Of a stretch of 64,000 nt of DNA, positions 28,876 through 36,556 are shown one piece after another. The translations under genes and the position numbers were made by a program. The stretch comes from Pseudomonas crudilactis (GTDB taxonomy: Bacteria; Pseudomonadota; Gammaproteobacteria; Pseudomonadales; Pseudomonadaceae), in contig NZ_WXVV01000003.1 of assembly GCF_013433315.1 (NCBI RefSeq), positions 62,001-126,000 of the forward strand, read 5' to 3'. Within the stretch, counting starts at the first letter, position 1; each line of letters begins with the position of its first letter. Below the pieces are notes generated by a model, which saw nothing but the letters and a program-made list of their open reading frames with translations, made no database searches and was not told the DNA's origin.

Positions 28876-29885
28876 CAGTTCAAGCCAACTTCGCGTTCCA
28901 GCTCCAGCGCTTCTTCAGCATTGCCCAGATCGGCCGGGGTCACGTTCGGCGCTTCCAGTTCGCTGAACGGCTTGAGCCCGCGATCCGATTCCATGCCTTT
29001 GTGCAGCGGATACTCGGCGGTCGTCTGAGTGATCACGCGCTGGCCTTCTTCGCTGGCCATGTAGGCAAGAAACTGCTGGGCTTCTTTTGGATGTTTGCTG
29101 GATTTCAGCACGGCCGCGCTGGACACAGTGATCAAGCCGCCGACGTCACCGCCGGTGAAGTAATGCAGCTTCGAATCCAGTTTGCCTTTCTCGCGTTGCA
29201 GGGCGAACCAGTAGTAGTTGTTCACCAGCACGGTGGCGACTTCGCCGTTTTCCACGGCTTTGAGGGCGACCATGTTGTTGCTGTAGGTCTTGCCGAATGC
29301 GCGCAGACCGGTCAGCCATTCTTCGGCGGCGTCGCGACCGTGCATCTTGATGATCGCTACGGCTTGTTCCTGGAAGGCGCCGCTGGTCGGTACGAAGCCG
29401 ACTTTGCCCTGCCACTGCGGATCGGAGAACTCCATCACCGATTTCGGCAGGTCTTTTTCGTCGACCAGTTTCGGGTTGTAGGCGACAACGCGAACCCGCG
29501 CTGTCACGCCGATCCAGGTGCCGTTGCCGGCCACATATTTTTCCGGAAGAACAGCCAGCGTGGCGTCATCGGTTTTGGCCAGCAAGCCCAGCTCGCCGAG
29601 ATTATTGAGCGGTGGCGACTCTTCGGTGTAGATCACGTCGGCAGGGGAGCGATCGCCTTCTTCGATGACCTGGCTGGCCAACTGATTGCTGCTGCCCTTG
29701 CGTACGTTGACGTGAATGCCGGTCTTGGCTTCGAAGGCTTTGGCGATCGCGTCGCCGACTTCCTTGTGCTGGCCGTTGTAGAGAGTCAGGGAAACCGCAT
29801 CGGCAGCCTGGGTGAGGGGAGTGGCGAGCGCCAGGCCGAGGAGGGTGAAGGTCAGGCCTCGGCGCAGGGTATTTCGAAACGTCAT
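28875..29885 (-). CDS. Iron(III) ABC transporter periplasmic binding protein
   Basis: A 336-residue protein with a signal peptide cleaved near residue 27 (LGLALATPLTQA-A). It has the class of FbpA/HitA folds: LTLYNGQHKEVGDAIAKAF, GDRSPADVIYTEE and the paired tyrosines in VLVNNYYWF that in FbpA coordinate Fe(III). It captures ferric iron in the periplasm for the adjacent permease. A Fur-box-like site lies at 29923-29941, about 40 bp upstream. Confidence 0.92.
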   Translation of the reverse strand: MTFRNTLRRGLTFTLLGLALATPLTQAADAVSLTLYNGQHKEVGDAIAKAFEAKTGIHVNVRKGSSNQLASQVIEEGDRSPADVIYTEESPPLNNLGELGLLAKTDDATLAVLPEKYVAGNGTWIGVTARVRVVAYNPKLVDEKDLPKSVMEFSDPQWQGKVGFVPTSGAFQEQAVAIIKMHGRDAAEEWLTGLRAFGKTYSNNMVALKAVENGEVATVLVNNYYWFALQREKGKLDSKLHYFTGGDVGGLITVSSAAVLKSSKHPKEAQQFLAYMASEEGQRVITQTTAEYPLHKGMESDRGLKPFSELEAPNVTPADLGNAEEALELEREVGLN

Positions 29886-29922
29886 TCGCAGGGTTCCTCA
29901 CTGTCGCATTGCAAAAACTTGC

Positions 29923-29941
29923 AACAATGATAAACGATATT
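29923..29941 (-). promoter_or_regulatory. Candidate Fur box
   Basis: AACAATGATAAACGATATT matches 13 of 19 positions of the Fur consensus GATAATGATAATCATTATC by eye, including the whole ATGATAA core. It sits upstream of an iron uptake gene, so repression by Fur-Fe(II) is likely. Confidence 0.65.
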
Positions 29942-30019
29942 GTTTCTCAAGTGCGCCTTGCGGCGGGGCTGGCATTTTGATAGGCGGGGTAGTGATAAAT
30001 TTCTGCAAGCCAGAAACGC

Positions 30020-30043
30020 AAAAACCCGCTTTCGCGGGTTTTT
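30020..30043. terminator. Terminator of the first-listed tRNA-Leu gene
   Basis: AAAAACCCGC/GCGGGTTTTT with loop TTTC. Symmetric A and T tracts allow termination on both strands; for the tRNA the minus strand is relevant. Confidence 0.88.
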
Positions 30044-30076
30044 GTGAAACTCAAGGTCGTAACCTTGAGTTTGAAT

Positions 30077-30163
30077 TGGTGCCCAGAAGAAGACTCGAAC
30101 TTCCACGACCGTAAGGTCACCAGCACCTGAAGCTGGCGTGTCTACCAATTTCACCATCTGGGC
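30077..30163 (-). tRNA. tRNA-Leu (anticodon CAG)
   Basis: Reverse complement starts GCCCAGATGGTGAAATTGGT, with anticodon stem CCAGC/GCTGG and loop TTCAGGT (anticodon CAG, reading CUG). It has a long variable arm (TGACCTTACGGTCG), T-loop GTTCGAGTC, acceptor TCTGGGC paired to GCCCAGA, and an encoded CCA. 87 nt including CCA. A sigma-70 promoter (30199-30227) and a terminator frame it. Confidence 0.97.
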
Positions 30164-30198
30164 AATCATCGCTAGCGTTGCCGCTGTTGATGTGGCGC

Positions 30199-30227
30199 AC
30201 TATACGGAGCGCATTTTGATCTGTAAA
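30199..30227 (-). promoter_or_regulatory. Sigma-70 promoter of tRNA-Leu at 30077-30163
   Basis: Read on the minus strand: TTTACA, 17-base spacer, TATAGT. The -10 is followed by a GC-rich discriminator (GCGCC), typical of stable RNA genes. Confidence 0.85.
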
Positions 30228-30280
30228 CCCCTGATTTAATTTTAATAAATCAGTTTTAAGAAAACCCGGGCTTAGAATGC

Positions 30281-30305
30281 AAAAAACCCGCTTTCGCGGG
30301 TTTTT
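30281..30305. terminator. Terminator of the upstream tRNA-Leu gene
   Basis: AAAAACCCGC/GCGGGTTTTT with loop TTTC, nearly identical to the one at 30020-30043. Confidence 0.88.
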
Positions 30306-30344
30306 GTGTGAGCCTTGAAACTGATCTAGTCTCAAGCTCGAAAT

Positions 30345-30431
30345 TGGTGCCCAGAAGAAGACTCGAACTTCCACGACCTTGCGGTCACCAGCACCTGAAG
30401 CTGGCGTGTCTACCAATTTCACCATCTGGGC
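30345..30431 (-). tRNA. tRNA-Leu (anticodon CAG), second copy
   Basis: 87 nt including CCA. Identical to the copy at 30077-30163 except in the variable arm, where the loop reads TGACCGCAAGGTCG instead of TGACCTTACGGTCG. Anticodon CAG. It has its own promoter at 30467-30495 and terminator at 30281-30305, so this is a tandem duplication of a complete transcription unit. Confidence 0.97.
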
Positions 30432-30466
30432 AGTATCGGCAACGCTGTGCGTCGTCGATGGCGCGC

Positions 30467-30495
30467 ACTATACGGAGCGTCTTTTTAACTGTAAA
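30467..30495 (-). promoter_or_regulatory. Sigma-70 promoter of tRNA-Leu at 30345-30431
   Basis: Minus strand: TTTACA, 17-base spacer, TATAGT, then a G/C-rich discriminator. Same layout as the copy at 30199-30227. Confidence 0.85.
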
Positions 30496-30656
30496 CCCCT
30501 CTCAGCAAAAAACATGATTTTTTTTACCAGCGGTGTTCAAAACGGCTTTCAAGCAACGCTACAGCCCCGGATACGCGCCTTATAGAGTCGGAAATTTCCC
30601 GTTTCATGGCGCCTATGCCAAACTAACCCGCATATAGACAAGGTGAAAACTCTCTA

Positions 30657-33287
30657 ATGGCCGATTGGCAGTCCCTCGATCCCGAGGCCGCTCGTGAAGC
30701 GGAAAAATATGAAAACCCTATTCCTAGCCGCGAACTGATCCTGGCGCACCTCGCCGATCGGGGTTCGCCTGCTGCCCGCGAGCAACTGGTGGAAGAGTTT
30801 GGTCTGACCACAGAAGACCAGATCGAAGCCCTGCGCCGCCGCCTGCGCGCTATGGAGCGCGACGCTCAACTGATCTACACCCGCCGTGGCACATACGCGC
30901 CGGTAGACAAGCTCGACCTGATCCTCGGTCGCATCAGCGGTCACCGTGACGGTTTCGGCTTCCTCGTTCCTGACGATGGCAGCGACGACCTGTTCATGAG
31001 CCCGGCGCAAATGCGTCTGGTGTTCGATGGCGACCGTGCATTGGCGCGTGTTTCCGGTCTCGACCGTCGCGGTCGCCGCGAAGGCGTGATTGTCGAAGTG
31101 GTGTCCCGTGCCCACGAAACCATCGTCGGTCGCTACTTTGAAGAGGGCGGCATCGGCTTCGTCGTCGCGGACAATCCGAAGATTCAGCAAGAAGTGCTGG
31201 TCACCCCGGGCCGCAACGCCAACGCGCAGATCGGTCAGTTTGTCGAGGTGAAAATCACCCACTGGCCAACGCCGCGCTTCCAGCCGCAAGGCGACGTGGT
31301 CGAAGTGGTCGGCAACTACATGGCGCCGGGCATGGAAATCGATGTGGCCCTGCGCACCTACGACATTCCGCACGTCTGGCCTGAAGCCGTGCTGAAAGAA
31401 GCGGCCAAGCTCAAGCCGGAAGTCGAAGAAAAAGACAAAGAGAAGCGCGTCGACCTGCGCCATCTGCCGTTCGTCACCATTGACGGCGAAGATGCTCGCG
31501 ACTTCGACGATGCGGTTTATTGCGAAGCCAAACCGGGCAAGCTGCGCCTGTTCTCCGGCGGCTGGAAGTTGTACGTGGCGATTGCCGACGTTTCCAGCTA
31601 CGTGAAGATTGGTTCGGCGCTGGACAACGAAGCGCAAGTGCGCGGCAACTCCGTGTACTTCCCGGAACGCGTCGTGCCGATGCTGCCTGAGCAACTGTCC
31701 AACGGCCTGTGCTCGCTGAACCCACATGTCGATCGTCTGGCCATGGTTTGCGAGATGACCATCTCCAAGTCCGGCGAAATGACCGACTACTGCTTCTATG
31801 AAGCGGTGATTCACTCCCACGCTCGTCTGACATACAACAAAGTCAGCGCGATGCTGGAAACGCCGAAAGTCACCGAGGCGCGTCAGCTTCGCGGTGAGTA
31901 CAACGACGTTCTGCCGCACCTTAAACAGCTGTATGCGCTGTACAAGGTGCTGCTGGCTGCTCGTCACGTCCGTGGCGCGATCGATTTCGAAACGCAGGAA
32001 ACCCGAATCATCTTCGGTACCGAGCGCAAGATTGCCGAGATCCGTCCGACCACCCGTAACGATGCGCACAAGCTGATCGAGGAGTGCATGCTGGCGGCTA
32101 ACGTGGCCACCGCCGAATTCCTCAAGAAGCACGAAATCCCTGCGCTGTATCGCGTCCACGATGGTCCGCCACCGGAGCGTCTGGAAAAACTCCGTGCCTT
32201 CCTTGGCGAGCTCGGCCTGTCCCTGCACAAAGGCAAGGACGGCCCGTCGCCGAAGGACTATCAGGCGCTGCTGGCGAGCATCAAGGATCGTCCGGATTTC
32301 CATCTGATCCAGACGGTGATGCTGCGTTCGCTGAGTCAAGCGGTGTACAGCGCTGACAATCAGGGCCACTTCGGCCTGAATTACGAAGCTTATACCCACT
32401 TCACCTCGCCGATCCGTCGTTACCCGGACTTGCTCACGCACCGCGCAATCCGCAGCGTGATCCATTCGAAACAGGACACCCCGCACGTTCGCCGTGCCGG
32501 TGCGATGTCCATTCCGAAGGCGCGCATCTATCCGTACGACGAAGCGGCGCTGGAGCAACTCGGCGAGCAATGCTCGATGAGCGAGCGCCGTGCCGACGAA
32601 GCGACCCGCGACGTCGTGAACTGGCTCAAATGCGAGTTCATGAAGGATCGCGTGGGCGAATCGTTCCCGGGTGTGATCACTGCGGTGACCGGTTTTGGTC
32701 TGTTCGTCGAACTGACCGATATCTACGTCGAAGGCCTGGTGCACGTCACCGCGCTGCCGGGCGATTACTACCACTTCGATCCTGTGCATCACCGCCTGGC
32801 GGGCGAGCGCACCGGCCGCAGTTTCCGTCTCGGCGATACCGTTGAAGTACGTGTGATGCGCGTTGACCTCGACGAGCGCAAGATCGACTTCGAGATGGCC
32901 GAAAAAACCATCAGCGCGCCGATTGGCCGCAAGAAGCGTGGTGCTGAAACGGCCGCACCCGCCGCGAAGGAAAAAGCCGAAGCGGCTCCAGCGAAAACCG
33001 CTGGTCGTCGTCCGGCGAAAGAAAAGGCTGCCGAAGCCTATCGTCCAAGCGACGCCGTGGCGAAAAACGCCGAGTTGCGCAAAAGCCGTGAAATGAAGAA
33101 AGCGCTGCTTTCCGACGCGAAAAACGGTGGTAAAGCGGCGTCCGGGGGAAAGACCGGACGGTCGGCGCCTGAAAAGGCTTCCGGCGGCAAGCCAGCGAAA
33201 CCGAGCAAACACCGTAAAGGCCCGCCAAAAGCGGGTTCTGCTCCAGCCAAAAGTGGCGGGGCACGTAAACCGAAGGCGAAGTCATGA
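30657..33287 (+). CDS. rnr: Ribonuclease R
   Basis: An 876-residue processive 3'-5' exoribonuclease able to unwind structured RNA, active in rRNA and mRNA quality control. Order: winged-helix domain (about 20-85), cold-shock domains (about 85-260), RNB catalytic domain (about 280-600) with DGEDARDFDDAV giving the metal-binding Asp cluster, S1 domain (about 660-740), and a long basic Lys/Ala-rich tail (about 760-876). The ATG at 30657 follows AAGGTGA. rlmB overlaps its stop by ATGA. Confidence 0.97.
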   Translation: MADWQSLDPEAAREAEKYENPIPSRELILAHLADRGSPAAREQLVEEFGLTTEDQIEALRRRLRAMERDAQLIYTRRGTYAPVDKLDLILGRISGHRDGFGFLVPDDGSDDLFMSPAQMRLVFDGDRALARVSGLDRRGRREGVIVEVVSRAHETIVGRYFEEGGIGFVVADNPKIQQEVLVTPGRNANAQIGQFVEVKITHWPTPRFQPQGDVVEVVGNYMAPGMEIDVALRTYDIPHVWPEAVLKEAAKLKPEVEEKDKEKRVDLRHLPFVTIDGEDARDFDDAVYCEAKPGKLRLFSGGWKLYVAIADVSSYVKIGSALDNEAQVRGNSVYFPERVVPMLPEQLSNGLCSLNPHVDRLAMVCEMTISKSGEMTDYCFYEAVIHSHARLTYNKVSAMLETPKVTEARQLRGEYNDVLPHLKQLYALYKVLLAARHVRGAIDFETQETRIIFGTERKIAEIRPTTRNDAHKLIEECMLAANVATAEFLKKHEIPALYRVHDGPPPERLEKLRAFLGELGLSLHKGKDGPSPKDYQALLASIKDRPDFHLIQTVMLRSLSQAVYSADNQGHFGLNYEAYTHFTSPIRRYPDLLTHRAIRSVIHSKQDTPHVRRAGAMSIPKARIYPYDEAALEQLGEQCSMSERRADEATRDVVNWLKCEFMKDRVGESFPGVITAVTGFGLFVELTDIYVEGLVHVTALPGDYYHFDPVHHRLAGERTGRSFRLGDTVEVRVMRVDLDERKIDFEMAEKTISAPIGRKKRGAETAAPAAKEKAEAAPAKTAGRRPAKEKAAEAYRPSDAVAKNAELRKSREMKKALLSDAKNGGKAASGGKTGRSAPEKASGGKPAKPSKHRKGPPKAGSAPAKSGGARKPKAKS

Positions 33288-34051
33288 GTCAGTTGGAAAA
33301 AATCTACGGCGTTCACGCGGTAGAAGCGCTGCTGCGTCACCACCCGAAACGCGTCAAGCAGATCTGGCTGGCGGAAAGCCGCAATGATCCACGCGTGCAG
33401 ACGCTGGTTGAGCTGGCCAACGAAAATCGCGTCCAGGTCGGCCAGGCTGAACGCCGTGAAATGGACGCTTGGGTTGAAGGCGTGCATCAGGGCGTGGTCG
33501 CGGAAGTCAGCCCGAGCCAGGTCTGGGGCGAGGCGATGCTCGATGAGCTGCTTGATCGCACTGAAGGCGCGCCACTGTTGCTGGTACTCGACGGCGTGAC
33601 CGATCCGCACAACCTCGGCGCCTGCCTGCGTTCGGCCGATGCTGCCGGTGCACTGGCGGTGATCGTGCCGAAAGACAAGTCGGCGACCCTGACGCCAGTC
33701 GTGCGTAAAGTCGCTTGCGGCGCGGCGGAAGTGATTCCGTTGGTGGCGGTAACCAACCTCGCCCGTACCCTGGAAAAACTTCAGCAGCGCGGTCTGTGGA
33801 TTGTCGGCACGGCAGGCGAAGCTGAAGTCAGCATTTACGACCAGGATCTGACTGGCCCGACCATTCTGATCATGGGCGCTGAAGGCAAAGGCATGCGTCG
33901 CCTGACCCGTGAACACTGCGACTATCTGGTGAAGCTGCCGATGGCCGGTAGCGTCAGCAGTCTGAACGTATCCGTGGCAACCGGCGTGTGCCTGTTTGAA
34001 GCGCAGCGTCAGCGCGGTGCCAAAGCCAAGGCTGCCACCAAGAAATCCTGA
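33284..34051 (+). CDS. rlmB: 23S rRNA (guanosine-2'-O-)-methyltransferase RlmB
   Basis: A 255-residue SPOUT methyltransferase for Gm2251 in the ribosomal P loop. N-terminal RNA-binding substrate domain (about 5-80, YGVHAVEALL). SpoU domain with motif 1 LDGVTDPHNLGACLRSAD, motif 2 MGAEGKGMRRL and motif 3 PMAGSVSSLNVSVATG forming the trefoil knot. It overlaps rnr by 4 bp. Confidence 0.97.
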   Translation: MSQLEKIYGVHAVEALLRHHPKRVKQIWLAESRNDPRVQTLVELANENRVQVGQAERREMDAWVEGVHQGVVAEVSPSQVWGEAMLDELLDRTEGAPLLLVLDGVTDPHNLGACLRSADAAGALAVIVPKDKSATLTPVVRKVACGAAEVIPLVAVTNLARTLEKLQQRGLWIVGTAGEAEVSIYDQDLTGPTILIMGAEGKGMRRLTREHCDYLVKLPMAGSVSSLNVSVATGVCLFEAQRQRGAKAKAATKKS

Positions 34052-34068
34052 GTCGTACACGATTCAAA

Positions 34069-34158
34069 TGTGGGAGCGAGCTTGCTCGCGAAGAGGGCGT
34101 GTCAGTCGACGTAAATGTTGCCTGACAAACCGCATTCGCGAGCAAGCTCGCTCCCACA
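34069..34158. repeat. REPIN
   Basis: Inverted 24-bp REPs at 34069-34092 (TGTGGGAGCGAGCTTGCTCG type) and 34135-34158, exact reverse complements. The spacer resembles that of the pair at 63134 (GTCAGTCGAC, ATGTTG, CTGA). It lies just after rlmB and before the rpsF promoter. Confidence 0.88.
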
Positions 34159-34211
34159 GTGTTTTGTGGTGTGGCATAACTGAGTGATTGTTCAAATAAT
34201 CACCAATTGCC

Positions 34212-34240
34212 TTGCACCTCTTCTGTCCCTTCTCTACAAT
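34212..34240 (+). promoter_or_regulatory. Sigma-70 promoter of the rpsF operon
   Basis: TTGCAC (34212-34217), a 17-base spacer, TACAAT (34235-34240). It lies 118 bp before the rpsF start. Confidence 0.78.
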
Positions 34241-34246
34241 TGCGCC

Positions 34247-34358
34247 CCTTGCTGTGACGGCAGGCACGCATGTGCCCCGCGCCAGCAAGTCCATAAGTGT
34301 CATTCACTCCTTGTCTGACCGTTTTTGAGCGGCAGGCTACAACCCGTAAGGAGCATTC
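34247..34358 (+). promoter_or_regulatory. Structured 5' leader of rpsF
   Basis: Predicted transcript leader of about 110 nt. A nested hairpin sits at its very 5' end: outer stem CTTGCTG/CAGCAAG (34248-34254 with 34283-34289), inner stem GGCAC/GTGCC (34263-34267 with 34272-34276). S6-S18 complexes bind their own leader in other bacteria; whether this structure is that element cannot be told from sequence by eye. Confidence 0.45.
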
Positions 34359-34781
34359 ATGCGTCATTACGAAATCATCTTTCTGGTCCACCCGGATCAG
34401 AGCGAGCAAGTCGGCGGCATGGTTGAGCGTTACACCAAGCTGATCGAAGAAGACGGCGGCAAAATCCACCGTCTGGAAGATTGGGGCCGTCGTCAACTGG
34501 CCTACGCAATCAACAATGTTCACAAGGCTCACTACGTGATGCTGAACGTTGAGTGCACTGGCAAGGCCCTGGCCGAGCTGGAAGACAACTTCCGCTACAA
34601 CGATGCAGTGATCCGTAACCTGGTCATCCGTCGCGACGAAGCCGTAACTGGCCAGTCCGAGATGCTCAAGGCTGAAGAAAACCGCAGTGAGCGCCGTGAG
34701 CGTCGCGACCGTCCTGAGCACGAAGGCGCCGAAGGCACCGATAGTGATGACAGCGACAACAGCGATAACGCTGACGAGTAA
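34359..34781 (+). CDS. rpsF: 30S ribosomal protein S6
   Basis: A 140-residue protein of the small subunit platform that pairs with S18. It starts [18 protein letters not shown], has the family [18 protein letters not shown] and [14 protein letters not shown], and a long acidic Glu/Asp/Ser tail (about 110-140) seen in gammaproteobacteria. SD TAAGGAG precedes the ATG. First gene of rpsF-rpsR-(membrane protein)-rplI. Confidence 0.98.
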   Translation: MRHYEIIFLVHPDQSEQVGGMVERYTKLIEEDGGKIHRLEDWGRRQLAYAINNVHKAHYVMLNVECTGKALAELEDNFRYNDAVIRNLVIRRDEAVTGQSEMLKAEENRSERRERRDRPEHEGAEGTDSDDSDNSDNADE

Positions 34782-34810
34782 TCCACGGACCTTATTAAGG
34801 AGCCTATCAA

Positions 34811-35041
34811 ATGGCACGTTTCTTCCGTCGTCGTAAATTCTGCCGCTTCACCGCTGAAGACGTGAAAGAGATCGATTACAAAGATCTCAACACTCTGAAA
34901 GCTTACGTATCCGAGACCGGCAAAATCGTTCCAAGCCGCATCACCGGTACCAAAGCTCGTTATCAGCGTCAGCTGGCCACCGCTATCAAGCGCGCCCGCT
35001 TCCTGGCCCTGCTGGCCTACACCGACAGCCACGGCCGCTGA
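34811..35041 (+). CDS. rpsR: 30S ribosomal protein S18
   Basis: A 76-residue basic protein of the small subunit platform. [10 protein letters not shown] at the start, [19 protein letters not shown] and [19 protein letters not shown] are diagnostic. SD AAGGAG at good spacing. Placed 29 bp after rpsF. Confidence 0.98.
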
Positions 35042-35077
35042 GACCGGGCAGTCGACAAGTAGCAAAGGATTGAATGC

Positions 35078-35971
35078 ATGCGTGCCTTAGCTGAGTTCAT
35101 CATGCGAGGCCGTATGCAGGCCACTCTCGTGGTGGCCGGATGTGCAACATTGCCGTTGTTGTATTGGTTGGGCGCTGCCGCGGGGAGCCTTGTGCTGCTG
35201 CGGCGCGGACTGACGGACGCCCTGGGTGTTCTGTCTCTGGGGCTGCTGCCGGCATTGATCTGGTGGCTGTATGCCGATGATCCACGCGCACTTCTGGTGC
35301 TGCTGGGGTCTTCGGGACTTGCGTTGGTTTTGCGCGCAAGTGAGTCCTGGGTCCGCACGCTGCTGGTCAGCGTAGTGATTGGAGTGGTGTTTTCAGTGGT
35401 GCTCGGGGCTGCGTTTGCGGCCCAGATCGAGATGCTCGCGCAGGCCTTGATAAAGGTCATGCCAGCGCTTCTCGGTGAGACCTACAAGCAATTGTCGGTC
35501 GATGAGCAAGCGCGTTTCGCGTCCCTGATTGCACCGGTCCTGACCGGACTGATTGCGGCGTTGTTGCAGATCGTCAGCGTGCTGAGCCTGATTGTCGGGC
35601 GGCATTGGCAGGCGTTGTTGTACAACCCGGGTGGTTTTGGTCGCGAGTTTCGCGCCATCCGGATCCCGCTGCGGCCGGCGATGTTACTGCTGGCGTTGAT
35701 GCTTCTGGGCCCGAATCTCGGTGCACAGATGGCCATGTTGACGCCGTTGTGCAGTGTACCGCTGGTGTTCGCCGGACTTGCCCTGATTCACGGGCTGGTC
35801 GGGCAGAAGCGACTGGCCGGTTTCTGGCTGGTGGGGTTGTACGTCACGCTGCTGCTGTTCATGCAGCTGATCTATCCGTTGCTCGTGGTCTTGGCCATTG
35901 TCGACAGCCTGATTGATTTTCGCGGTCGTCACGTGTCGAAAGACACCGATAACGCGAACGGTGAAGGTTAA
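35078..35971 (+). CDS. Multipass membrane protein (DUF2232 type) in ribosomal operon
   Basis: A 297-residue very hydrophobic protein with about eight membrane segments and little charge outside the ends. It lies between rpsR and rplI, where a DUF2232/YybS-like membrane protein is usual in Pseudomonas (from memory). No catalytic motif is visible. AAAGGA lies upstream of the ATG and rplI starts 19 bp after the stop, so it is co-transcribed with ribosomal genes. Function unknown. Confidence 0.85.
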   Translation: MRALAEFIMRGRMQATLVVAGCATLPLLYWLGAAAGSLVLLRRGLTDALGVLSLGLLPALIWWLYADDPRALLVLLGSSGLALVLRASESWVRTLLVSVVIGVVFSVVLGAAFAAQIEMLAQALIKVMPALLGETYKQLSVDEQARFASLIAPVLTGLIAALLQIVSVLSLIVGRHWQALLYNPGGFGREFRAIRIPLRPAMLLLALMLLGPNLGAQMAMLTPLCSVPLVFAGLALIHGLVGQKRLAGFWLVGLYVTLLLFMQLIYPLLVVLAIVDSLIDFRGRHVSKDTDNANGEG

Positions 35972-35990
35972 AAGTTAAGAGGATTTCCAC

Positions 35991-36437
35991 ATGCAACTGA
36001 TCCTTCTGGAAAAAATCGCCAACCTGGGCAACCTGGGCGACAAAGTAAACGTTAAGGCCGGTTACGGCCGTAACTACCTGCTGCCTTTCGGCAAAGCTAC
36101 CGCTGCAACCGCTGCCAACCTGGCTGCGTTTGAAGAGCGTCGTGCTGAGCTGGAAAAAGCTGCCGCAGACCGTAAAGCATCGGCTGAAAGCCGTGCTGCC
36201 CAACTGGCCGAGCTGGAAGTGACCATCACTGCCACCGCTGGCGACGAAGGCAAGCTGTTCGGTTCGATCGGTACTCACGACATTGCTGACGCACTGACCG
36301 CCTCCGGCGTTGAAGTTGCGAAAAGCGAAGTTCGTCTGCCGAACGGCACCATCCGCAACGTGGGTGAATTCGACGTGGCTGTGCACCTGCACGCCGAAGT
36401 TGAAGCCACCGTACGCGTTGTCGTGGTAGCAGCTTAA
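35991..36437 (+). CDS. rplI: 50S ribosomal protein L9
   Basis: A 148-residue protein binding 23S rRNA near the L1 stalk base. N-domain [19 protein letters not shown] with the signature [13 protein letters not shown] (about 24-36), a long central helix (about 40-75) and the C-domain [24 protein letters not shown]. Confidence 0.98.
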   Translation: MQLILLEKIANLGNLGDKVNVKAGYGRNYLLPFGKATAATAANLAAFEERRAELEKAAADRKASAESRAAQLAELEVTITATAGDEGKLFGSIGTHDIADALTASGVEVAKSEVRLPNGTIRNVGEFDVAVHLHAEVEATVRVVVVAA

Positions 36438-36482
36438 GCAACACTGATCGGCTGGCGGCTTGTCCGTCAGACGGTTAACATC

Positions 36483-36520
36483 GGGCACGATCCTGTTTAC
36501 AGGTCGTGCCCTTTGTCTTT
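36483..36520 (+). terminator. Intrinsic terminator after rplI
   Basis: Stem GGGCACGA/TCGTGCCC (36483-36490 with 36504-36511), inner CCTG/CAGG, followed by TTTGTCTTT. Confidence 0.8.
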
Positions 36521-36556
36521 CTGAATTCCCTGTTTTTCCAAACAACACAAGTGGCC

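Noticed and set aside
29886-30656. Genomic island at the tRNA-Leu pair
   Set aside because: No integrase, no direct repeat of the tRNA 3' end beyond the second gene copy, and both flanks are core genes.
30654-33212. 852-codon open frame on the minus strand
   Set aside because: Antisense shadow of rnr; the plus-strand frame has all RNase R motifs.
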